DNA from: an uncultured Clostridium sp.
GTDB taxonomy: Bacteria > Bacillota > Clostridia > TANB77 > CAG-508
Direction of reading: 5' to 3'
DNA length: 41,392 nucleotides
NCBI GenBank assembly: GCA_905213875.1
Contig: CAJMJN010000011.1
Coordinates: 1-41,392, forward strand
The notes below the pieces were generated by a model that saw only the letters and a list, made by a program, of their open reading frames with translations, searched no databases and was not told where the DNA came from. Shown piece after piece: positions 23,208 to 32,800 of this stretch. The position numbers and the translations under genes are program-made. Numbering within the stretch: position 1 is the first letter of the stretch; every line of letters begins with the position of its first letter.

Positions 23208-23846
23208 CTAATGATTTCCCAATAAACGCAATCCTTTTTTAATTAATTCTTCTGTTGTTAATTCATTTACTTCTAATTTTTCAAATGATTTTTCTATTTC
23301 TTTTTTATTATATCCTAATACTTGTAATGCTTCTATTGCTTCTTTGGCTTTTCCTTGATTTTCTAGCAATTCTTGCATTTTTGTTTTTTCTTCATTTGTT
23401 GTTTTATTACCTACTTGCTTTTTAATAGCTTCAACTTGTTGTTCCATTTTTATCTTATCTTTTAGTTCTAATATTATTCTTTTAGCTGATTTTGGACCTA
23501 TTCCTGGTATTTGTGTTAATGTTTTTACATCTTCTGAAACTACTGCTAATGCAAAATCTGATGGTTCACAAATTGCTAACATACTTAGTGCTGTTTTGGC
23601 TCCTACACCACTTACTCCTAAAAGTAATTCAAACATTTTTAGTTCTTCTAATGTATTAAACCCAAAAATACTTATATCATCTTCTCTTACTCTATAATGT
23701 GTATGAACTTTTACTGTTTCTCCTATGTTTCCTAAATTTTCTATTCCATTTTCAGACATAAATACTTTATATCCTAGACCTCCTACATCTATTACAACAT
23801 AGTCTGTCATTTTCATCTCTAAATTTCCTTTTATATATGCTAACAT
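23208..23846 (-). CDS. ruvA: Holliday junction branch migration protein RuvA
   Basis: 212 aa. Domain I OB fold: MLAYIKGNLEMKMTDYVVIDVGGLGYKVFMSE. Domain II double helix-hairpin-helix: LLGVSGVGAKTALSML and LTQIPGIGPKSAKRIILELKDK. Domain III is a short three-helix bundle (EEAIEALQVLGYNKKEIEKSF) that would bind RuvB. It targets the RuvB motor to Holliday junctions. The usual ruvB neighbour is absent: the HD gene precedes and rarA, another AAA+ motor, follows, with 92 bases between. Start ATG after AAGGAAGG. Confidence 0.95.
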   Translation of the reverse strand: MLAYIKGNLEMKMTDYVVIDVGGLGYKVFMSENGIENLGNIGETVKVHTHYRVREDDISIFGFNTLEELKMFELLLGVSGVGAKTALSMLAICEPSDFALAVVSEDVKTLTQIPGIGPKSAKRIILELKDKIKMEQQVEAIKKQVGNKTTNEEKTKMQELLENQGKAKEAIEALQVLGYNKKEIEKSFEKLEVNELTTEELIKKGLRLLGNH

Positions 23847-23858
23847 TTGTAACCTTCC

Positions 23859-24413
23859 TTATATATCATAAAAATATGTTGCTTCTAAATCTGCTTCATG
23901 TGTTAATAATGCTATTGGATATTTTTTATATGTTGCACCAATTGCATTATAATTTTCTTTTGGCTCTGTGTATCCCATATGCCAACGAATTGAGTATTTT
24001 TCTTCAGGTGTTAATTTTATATATTCTGTAATCATCATTACTGATTTTTCTCCATGCCCATATGGAATTGTATCATCTACTGTATAATATGGTACTTTTT
24101 CCCATACACCTAATGCATTTTTAGCATTTCTGTAATCTACTTTATAAAAATTTGTTTTACATATATCATGTAATAAACCTATTAATATTATTGATTCTTC
24201 TTTGATTTCAACATCTATTACACTGTTTTCTACTTTATGTTTTAATATTTCATAAACTTTCATACTATGTGCTGCAAGTCCACCTTCAAAATTTCCATGA
24301 AATCTTGTGCTTGCTGGTGCTACAAAGAAATCTGATTTTTCTAAAAAGTTTATTAATTCTTCTATTCCTTCTCTATTTGTTTTTCTTAATAATGCTAAAA
24401 ATTCTTCTTTCAT
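23859..24413 (-). CDS. HD-domain phosphohydrolase
   Basis: 184 aa, soluble. The HD superfamily metal motif is seen as AAHSMKVYEILKHKV, then LIGLLHDICKTNFYK (HD pair near residue 87) and a downstream H in SIRWHMGYTE. HD proteins hydrolyse nucleotides, dNTPs or cyclic nucleotides with divalent metals. The N-terminal helices (IEELINFLEKSDFFVAPASTRFHGNFEGGLA) recall clostridial HD proteins of the YhaM C-terminal type, lacking the OB nuclease part. It precedes ruvA by only 12 bases, so it probably shares the repair operon. Substrate unknown. Confidence 0.85.
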   Translation of the reverse strand: MKEEFLALLRKTNREGIEELINFLEKSDFFVAPASTRFHGNFEGGLAAHSMKVYEILKHKVENSVIDVEIKEESIILIGLLHDICKTNFYKVDYRNAKNALGVWEKVPYYTVDDTIPYGHGEKSVMMITEYIKLTPEEKYSIRWHMGYTEPKENYNAIGATYKKYPIALLTHEADLEATYFYDI

Positions 24414-24517
24414 TTTTATACCATCCTTTTCTTGCTCTTTATTTTTTATTCAAAACTTTTTTACTTATTTTATTTGTTTTTTACGTGCTCATTATATATA
24501 TTTTCCTATAAAAAGTC

Positions 24518-24552
24518 AATAGACACACAAAACAAATTTTTGTATGTCTATT
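24518..24552 (-). terminator. Terminator of the transglutaminase-like gene
   Basis: A 14-bp stem (24518-24531 with 24539-24552, one mismatch) is followed by T5 on the minus strand. Confidence 0.75.
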
Positions 24553-24555
24553 TTA

Positions 24556-25521
24556 TTATTTTTCCTCTTCTTTTTTTTCTTTTTCCATCTTATATAATGT
24601 TTTTTCTAGAATCTTTACTCCTTCTTCTCTTCCTGTTCTTCCAAATGTAAGTCCATCCTTTTGCAAATTTCCTAATGTCTCTAAATCACATTCTAACATT
24701 CTTTTATTTTTTTCTGAGTACAAATATACTTTCTTTTCTTGTGTTTTAGGATCTTTTGAATATATGCAAAAAGAATAGTTATAATCATTGTTTTCGTTCT
24801 TTTTGCTTTTTACTTGAAATTGAAAAATTTCTTTTCCTAATTTCTCATGTAATAATATTCTAAACACTGCTTTATAGTATTTGTAAGTTTCTGACATTCC
24901 TGCTTGATTTAATTTAGAATTTATTTTTCTACTGTTCATGATAATTTCTAATGCTTCATTTATTTGTACATTTTCAATTTCATTTTTTAATATTTTAATT
25001 TTATTGTCTGTATAATCAGCTTCATCACTTATATAACCAATTTTTTTTAACATATTATCTAATTCTTTTTTAGTTATATTATGTCCTGTTTTTGAAGTAA
25101 AATGCTTTAGTGTCATTCCAGTTTGAATTCGATACATATCCATTTGAATATCAACATTTAGCTTTTTACCACTTTTCAATTTTATAACATTATTTAAATG
25201 TGGATCTTCTGGGTCTTCTTTTACAACATCACATTGTATTCCAAATTGCTCCAAAACATATTTATACAAATGTGAAATTGATACACAAGTAATTTTTCTT
25301 TTCTTAATCATTTTATCCGTACTTTTACTGTCTTGCACTGATTCTTTATATGCTAAATTTCTTATCTTCTGGTTTCCCCAGTAATATCTTTCATCAAAAG
25401 TTTTCTTTTTGGCTAATTCTATATATAGATATAATGCTGTTTTTATTTCTACTTCTTCTTGATTTCCATTAAATTTTGGCATATTTTCCTTTAGTTCTTC
25501 TATTATTTCCTTTTGGTTCAT
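24556..25521 (-). CDS. Transglutaminase-like papain-fold protein
   Basis: 321 aa, soluble. A transglutaminase-type Cys-His-Asp triad is visible: C79 in KITCVSISHLYKYVLEQFGIQCDVV, H108 in DPEDPHLNNVIKL, and D124 in KLNVDIQMDMYRIQTG. This order and spacing match the transglutaminase core. The C-terminal part (about 190-320) is charged with coiled-coil character and a KEKKEEEK tail. It has no signal peptide and sits 27 bases upstream of dapL on the transcript's far side, separated by repeat copy C. Start ATG after AGGTGAAA. Its substrate and role are unknown. Confidence 0.55.
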   Translation of the reverse strand: MNQKEIIEELKENMPKFNGNQEEVEIKTALYLYIELAKKKTFDERYYWGNQKIRNLAYKESVQDSKSTDKMIKKRKITCVSISHLYKYVLEQFGIQCDVVKEDPEDPHLNNVIKLKSGKKLNVDIQMDMYRIQTGMTLKHFTSKTGHNITKKELDNMLKKIGYISDEADYTDNKIKILKNEIENVQINEALEIIMNSRKINSKLNQAGMSETYKYYKAVFRILLHEKLGKEIFQFQVKSKKNENNDYNYSFCIYSKDPKTQEKKVYLYSEKNKRMLECDLETLGNLQKDGLTFGRTGREEGVKILEKTLYKMEKEKKEEEK

Positions 25522-25548
25522 TTAATTTCACCTGTCTAGTCTTTTATC

Positions 25549-25576
25549 ATGATTTTTTGCTCCGTCCCCAAAATCA
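25549..25576 (-). repeat. Dispersed 28-bp repeat, copy C
   Basis: Same core as copies A, B and D with one change (GTCGG reads GACGG). It lies between dapL and the transglutaminase-like gene. Confidence 0.85.
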
Positions 25577-25588
25577 CCAAAATCAAAA

Positions 25589-26785
25589 TTATTTTAAGTT
25601 CATAATTCTTTCAATTGCTTTTTGAGTATTTTCTTTTGTTCCAAATGCTGTTAATCTAAAGTATCCTTCTCCATGTGGTCCAAATCCGCTTCCTGGTGTT
25701 CCTACTACATTTGCTTTTTCTAATAATTCATCAAAGAATTCCCATGATGTCATTCCATCTGGTACTTTTAGCCATACATATGGAGAGTTTACTCCTCCAT
25801 AACATGTAAATCCTGCTTTTTCTAGTCCTTGTTTTATTATTCTTGCATTTTCTAAATAATAGTTTATATTTTCTTGTATTTGTTTTCTTCCTTCTTCTGA
25901 ATATGTTGCTTCTGCTGCTCTTTGAACTATATATGATACTCCATTAAATTTTGTACATGTTCTTCTATTCCATAATTTATTATAACTTATTTCTTCTCCG
26001 TCTTTTGTTTTTCCCTTTAATTCTTTTGGAATTACTACATATGCACATCTAACTCCTGTAAATCCTGCAGTTTTTGAGTAACTTCTAAATTCAATTGCTA
26101 CTTCTTTTGCTCCTTCTACTTCATAAATGCTATGTGGTATATTTTCTTCTGTTATAAATGCTTCATATGCTGCATCATATAATATTACAGAATTATTTTC
26201 TTTTGCATAATCTATCCATTTTTTTAGTTCTTCTTTTGTTAAAACTGTCCCTGTTGGATTATTTGGGAAACATAGATATATCATATCTACTTTTTCTTTT
26301 GGTAGTTCTGGGACAAAGTTGTTTTCAGCTGTTACTGGTAAATATATAACTTCTCTTCCTGACATTATATTTGTATCTAAATATACTGGATAAACTGGAT
26401 CTGTGATTGCTACTTTGTTTCCTTTTCCAAATATATCAACTATATTGCCACAGTCACATTTTGCTCCATCTGATACGAATATTTCGTCTTTTTCTATTTC
26501 TACTCCTCTTGTTTTATAATCATTTTCTACTATTGCAGTTCTTAAAAAATCATATCCTTGTTCTGGTCCATAACCTTTAAAACCTTCAGCTGTTCCTATT
26601 TCGTCTACTGCTTTGTGCATAGCTTCTACACATGCTGGTACTATTGGTCTTGTAACATCTCCTATTCCTAATTTTATTATTTGTTTGTCTGGGTTTTCTT
26701 CTGTGTATTTAGCTACTTTTTTTGCTATTGTTGAAAATAAATAGCTATCTTGTAATTTTAAAAAGTTTTCATTTATTAAACTCAT
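25589..26785 (-). CDS. dapL: LL-diaminopimelate aminotransferase
   Basis: 398 aa. It converts tetrahydrodipicolinate to LL-diaminopimelate using glutamate and PLP, in the short (aminotransferase) lysine/peptidoglycan pathway. Diagnostic DapL sequence: LGIGDVTRPIVPACVEAMHKAVDE, GYGPEQGYDFLRTAI, YDAAYEAFI, and the PLP lysine in RSYSKTAGFTGVRCAYVVIP. The substrate-binding region PGSGFGPHGEGYFRLTAFG is present. It shares the aspartate aminotransferase fold I; the DapL signatures separate it from other transaminases. Start ATG after AAGGAGAA. Confidence 0.97.
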   Translation of the reverse strand: MSLINENFLKLQDSYLFSTIAKKVAKYTEENPDKQIIKLGIGDVTRPIVPACVEAMHKAVDEIGTAEGFKGYGPEQGYDFLRTAIVENDYKTRGVEIEKDEIFVSDGAKCDCGNIVDIFGKGNKVAITDPVYPVYLDTNIMSGREVIYLPVTAENNFVPELPKEKVDMIYLCFPNNPTGTVLTKEELKKWIDYAKENNSVILYDAAYEAFITEENIPHSIYEVEGAKEVAIEFRSYSKTAGFTGVRCAYVVIPKELKGKTKDGEEISYNKLWNRRTCTKFNGVSYIVQRAAEATYSEEGRKQIQENINYYLENARIIKQGLEKAGFTCYGGVNSPYVWLKVPDGMTSWEFFDELLEKANVVGTPGSGFGPHGEGYFRLTAFGTKENTQKAIERIMNLK

Positions 26786-26813
26786 TTTTTTCTCCTTGTT
26801 TATTATAAGTTTT

Positions 26814-26841
26814 TAAATAAAATATAATTATATTTTATTTA
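26814..26841. other. Perfect 28-bp AT palindrome
   Basis: TAAATAAAATATAA and its complement, with no loop, between ndvB and dapL. It can form a cruciform or, on the minus strand, an AT-rich terminator for ndvB; the following T-run is short. It could also be a dapL operator. Confidence 0.5.
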
Positions 26842-26883
26842 GTGCAATTTTATCATATGCGTATTTTTTTGTAAACACCAAAT

Positions 26884-29800
26884 TTACAGCATAGTGATTT
26901 CAATTTGATATATTTTTCTGCTTCCATCTAATTTAATTTTATTTTCTACTTCTTTTCCATCTAGTATTACTTTTATTTCACCTGTATTTTTTTCATTTGG
27001 ATTTTTTACTATTATATTATAAATACTTTCTTTCCATTTGTATTGTATTTTGTATTCTTTCCAATTTTTAGGAATACATGGTTTTATTGATAGATACTCA
27101 TTTTCTATATTTAGTCCGAGTATATATTTTATTCCTGCTTCATAATACCAACTGCTCGAACCTGTATACCATGTCCAACCACCTCTACCTGCTAAGTTTC
27201 CTGCTCCATATATGTCTGCTGGTACTACATAGGGTTCTACTTTGTATTTATTACATGCTTCTTTTGTTCTTGAATGTTCTATTGGATTTATCATTCTATA
27301 CATTTCAAATGCTTTATCTCCAAACCCTAACATGCTTTCAGCAATTATTGCCCATACTGCAGCATGTGTGTATTGTCCTCCATTTTCTCTTACTCCTGGT
27401 AAATATGCTTTTATATAACCTGGTTCTAATTTACCTTTTTCAAATGGTGGATCTAGTAATTTAATTATTCCATTATCTTTATCTATTAAATGATTTTCTA
27501 GACTTTCCATTGATATAAATTTTTTATCATTATCTCCTGCATTTGAAATTATGCTCCAACTTTGTGCAATACTGTCTATTCTACATTCGTCATTCCCTAT
27601 GCTTCCTAATATATTTCCATCATCCATATATGCTCTTTTATACCATCTTCCATCCCAGCCATTTGTGTTTAATGATTTTTTTAGCTTTTGTTTTATTTCT
27701 TCATATTTTGTAGCTAATTGGTCATCATTTTTTTCTCTGCATATTGGGATAAACTCATCCAGTATTTTGTATAAGAAGAATCCTAGCCATATACTTTCTC
27801 CTTTTCCTTTATTTCCAACTGTGCTAAATCCGTCATTCCAATCTCCTGAGCCTATTTTAGGTAATCCATTTTCTCCAAAATTCAAACTTTTTTCTATTGC
27901 TTTTATACAATGTTTATATATGCTCTCAGCTATTTTATTTTTAACATATAGGTTATATTTCTCATCTTGACCTTCTTCTAATATCGCTCCTTCTAAATAT
28001 CTTGTCTCTATATCTAATATTGATTTATCCCCAGTAAATTTTATATATTCTATTGTTAAATATACTAACCATAATAAATCATCTGAAAATCTTGTACGGA
28101 TACCTCTTCCTGTTTCTTCATGCCACCAATGTTCAACATCTCCTTCTAAGAATTGATGTTCACTGTGTTTTATTATTTGATTTTTCATTATTTCTGCATC
28201 TAAATATTTAAGTCCTAAAGTATCTTGCAATTGGTCTCTAAATCCATATGCTCCACCTGATTGATAATATCCGCTTCTAGCATATAATCTACTTACTATT
28301 GTTTGATATGCCAACCATCCATTTAATAATATATTTGTTGATTCTATTGGTGTATATACTTGTAATCTTCCGTAATAGCTCTTTCCAATATCTTTTAGTT
28401 GTTTCCAATTCTTGTTTTGAATTTGATATTTTACTATATTTATATGCTGTGTTTTTACAGTCAATTAAATTTTCATATGCTCCTAGCATAAGTACTATTT
28501 CTTTATCAGAATAGCTTTCTAACTCTACATCTATTTCAAATGCCATACAACTTTCTTTACCTAAGCCTGTTTCATTATTTAATCTTTCTTTTTCTATTCC
28601 TGTTGGTCTATCTGCATTTTCTCCTCCTGTAAAGAATTGATTGTCACCTGTATATGATCTTATTTTTTCATTAGTTGATATAAAGCTTATGCTACTTCTT
28701 TCTGTATTATATATGCTCTTAGCATATATAATGTTGTTGTTTTTATCAAAATTGGTACATATATATCCATTTGTTTTTATTTCATCTTCTCCTAGAACTG
28801 GTTTTATATAATAATATAATTTTATCTTTTTATGATTTGGCGTAATATTTTTTAATTTAATAATATTAATTTTACAATTGTCTTCATTTGGTACAAATAT
28901 TTCTGTTTCTTGTTCTATCCCATCACTTTTATGGATATATTTGCAATATCCAAACCCATATATAATATTATAGTTTTTGTCATCTGGCATAGGGTTTAAT
29001 CCCAAAGACCATATTTTTTTAGTATCAACATCTTTTAAATATATTACTTCACTTGGTATATCATAATTGGGGTTGTTTTCCCATCTTGTTATTCTATTTA
29101 GCCTACTATTTTTATACCATGTATATCCACCCATATTTTCTGTTATTACTGTTCCAAAATTTTTATTTGCAAGTATATGACTCCATACAGTTGGTAATCT
29201 ATTGCTTTTATTTACTTTTATTAAGTATTCCTTTCCATCTGCTGAAAATCCACCATATTCATTATAATATTTTAATTCTTCTTTGTTTTGCAATATATCT
29301 ATATCTGTTTCATTATCTTCTTTTATTATAAAATTATTTTCATCACTTTCTATTATTTTATATTTTTCTAAATATTCTTCTTCTAGTTCTTTTATATTAT
29401 TTTCTAGGCTTCCTTTTTCACTATTTATGCTAATTGTAGAAACTAATTCTAATAATGTAATATCATTTTTGTTTAATTCAGTTTTTACTAAATTAAAAAT
29501 TCCACCTCTTTGATTTTTTAAATAGGCCATATGTTGGTTTAATATTGCACCTTCTATTTCTTCTCTTACATAGTTTTCGTAACTATGTTTTTCTTCATCT
29601 AAAATCACTAATTCTGTTTGTATATTTTTTGTTCTAAAAAATTCATATGCTTTTAATATATCTTTTAATACATAAATATCATTGGCATCTTTTATTTTTA
29701 TAAGCATTATTGGGAAATCTCCTGATATTCCATATTTCCATAAATCTGCTTGTTTATATTGTGTTAAGTTAAGTTTTTTTAATCTTTGGCTTTTTATTGA

Positions 29801-32800
29801 ATTATCAAAAATCATATATGACAATATTTTTTGATATAATGCAATATCTTTACCTTTTATTCTTAAATATCTGCTTTCTGCTTCTACTTTTGCTTTTGAT
29901 AGTTCAAATGCTAATTTTACATTTTCTTCTGATTTGTATTTTTGTAAATTTTGTTTTACTTTTTCTAATTCTTCACCCACACTTATTACAAAATCTATGT
30001 TTATTTTTTCATTTGGTTTTATTTTTACAATTCTTTTTAATGCTACAATTGGTTCTGTTACTAAGCCTATTTTTTTAGATAATGGTATTGAATTTTTTAT
30101 CATATTTGGTATTCCTAAATTTCCTCTGCCTATAAACTTTTCTTCACTAATTTCGTATTCTAAATCCCCAATTGTTTCACTATTTGTGGATAAGTTAGCC
30201 ATTAAATACATTTCTTGTGTGTTTTTTTCTCTCTTTTTTCTTTTAAAAACTAAGCTATTAGTTTCTTCGTCAAATTTGCTTATTAAAAATAAATTATTAA
30301 ATACTGGATGTGCATAATCTTGTTCTTTTTTTGATAATACTGGTTCAAAATATGTTGTTATTTCTATTGTTTCTTCTTCATTTCCTTGATTTTCTAGGAT
30401 TAATCTACGTAATTCTACTGGTTCATTTAATGCTATTGTTGTTTTTATTTTACTTTTTATATTTCCTTTTGTGATCTCTTGTTCTATTTTGTCTGGCATG
30501 AATTTTATTTGATAATTTTCTTCTTTTTTATCATTAAAACTATAGTTTGAACTCCATATTTGTTTTGTTTTTATATTTTTCATAACAAAAAATATTCCTT
30601 GAGAATAATCTTCTGTTACTTTAAATCTATTTATATAAATATCTTTGTATTTACTTACACCTTCTCCTTTTTGGTTCATTGCTATTGTATAATTTTCATT
30701 TGCTATTACATTTCCTGTTATTAATCTTTCATCTATTTTGTTATATTCTGTTATTACATAATTTTCATAATCTTTGTATTTTAGTTTTTCTATTTTTTCT
30801 TTTTTCTCTTTTGTTATTATTGACATTTCTGGCATTGTTTCTTGTAGTAATATACTTACTGCTTCTATTTCCGGATTTTCTAAAAATCTTTTTTGTAATA
30901 TTTTATTATTAAATAAATTATTTATTGCTAGTAAAATTAATCCTTGATGATGTGCCATATATGTTTTTACGACACTTGATGTCTTTCCTTTTTCTACTCT
31001 TTCTGGTGTATAGTCTATTGCTTCATAAAATCCATATTTATCATACATTCCTTCACTTTCTAAATGTTTTAAGTTTTTTATTTCTTCTTCTGGAATGTCA
31101 TTTATTGCTAAAACTCCTCCATAAGTTGAAACAACCAATTCATCTGCTAGTCCTCTTTTTAAGCCTAACCATGGAATTCCAAATGCTTTATATTGATAAT
31201 TTGATTTTAAGTCTTTTACATTAAATGCAGCTTCTGAAATTCCCCAAGGGATATTTAATTTTTTGGCATATTCTTTTTGACTTAATATCATAAATTTACA
31301 CGATTCATCTAATAAGCTTCCTTCATATCTTGGTATATTTATATCAGGCATTAAGTACTCAAATGCAGTTCCTGACCATGATATAAGTCCTTTATATTTT
31401 CCTAATGTGGTTAAAGTTCTGCTTAAATAATTCCAATGTTTTGCAGGTACATCTTTTTTTGCAATAGCCACCAAACTTGCTTGCCTTGATTCAGATGCTA
31501 ATAAATCATAATATGATTCTGTTAATTTGTTTTCTTCTATATTAAATCCAATTGAAAAAATCTGTAATTCATTATTATATAAAATACTGAAATCTGTATT
31601 ATTTATTATATTATCTATTATTTCTATTAAGCTTTTTAGCTCTTCCACACTTATGCTTTCTGCATATATTTTATTTATACTGTTTGCATATGCTTTACTT
31701 ATGCTGTCAGCATATTTTTCTTTTATGCTGTTAGTATATTTGTTTCGTATGCTTTCAGCATATATTTTTTCTCTAATTTCAATTAAAAAACTTTTTACTA
31801 CATACATATATCCTATAAAATTACCACTATCAACTGTTGATATATATCTTGGAATTAGCGGTTCTTTTGTTTTTATTTGATACCAATTATATAAATGTCC
31901 ATTCCATTTTGGTAAATCCATTATTGTATAAATCATATTTTTTAGTAATTCTATTGCTTTTTCTTTTGTTATATATTTCATGTCATATGCTGATATTACA
32001 GCCAAAAGTGATAATCCAATATTTGTTGAAGATGTTCTTGGAACAATCTTTTCTCTTCTATCTTCTTGGTAATTATCTGGTATTAAATAATTATTTTCTT
32101 TTGTTAAATATTTTTCAAAAAAGTCCCATGTTCTTTTTCCTATTTGTTTTACATATTCTTTATCTTCTATGCTCAATTTTTCTATTTGTTTTTGCTTTAT
32201 TTTAGGTCTACTTATATAAAACATAATTATTGGTGTTATAATCCACACTGTTCCTAAAATAATTCCATACATTTTTCCAATATTTATTGTATATATAATT
32301 TGTATTAGCCCTATTATAAGGTTTATTATCATTTGTTTTTCATATGATATAACATCTGATTTTGCTTGTTTTTCTGCTTCTTCTGATGTCATCCATTCTA
32401 GCAAATGTTTATGTGATATATTAATTCTATATAACGTTTTTGCAATTGCTTTTGCAGAAACATATGCTTTATATGGTAAACATCCTATTGTTAAAAATGC
32501 TCTTAAAAATATTCCTTTTATCCCTGAAATTTTTGGTGTAAATGTTTTACTTTTTTGTTCTCCTTCTTTTTTAAAAACTATAGTGTTGATTAGCTCTAGT
32601 ATAAATGGAATTACTGGTATAATTAACATCCAAATATAGCTTTTTTTTGCTAGTGCTAGAACCAACATACTAATTAAAACTGTAATTTCTAATAAACTTC
32701 TTCTTAAATTGTCTAATATTTTATATCTTGAAATTAAGTTTAAACCATATTTAGGCGATAGCCATCTAGTAATTTGCCAGTCTCCTCTAATCCATCTTGA

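Noticed and set aside
26884..28464. Separate 526-aa glycoside phosphorylase gene
   Set aside because: It is the continuation of ndvB in the next frame. Its first 31 residues are shadow sequence of the zero frame, and it has no ribosome site. The GH94 domain joins the upstream frame perfectly.
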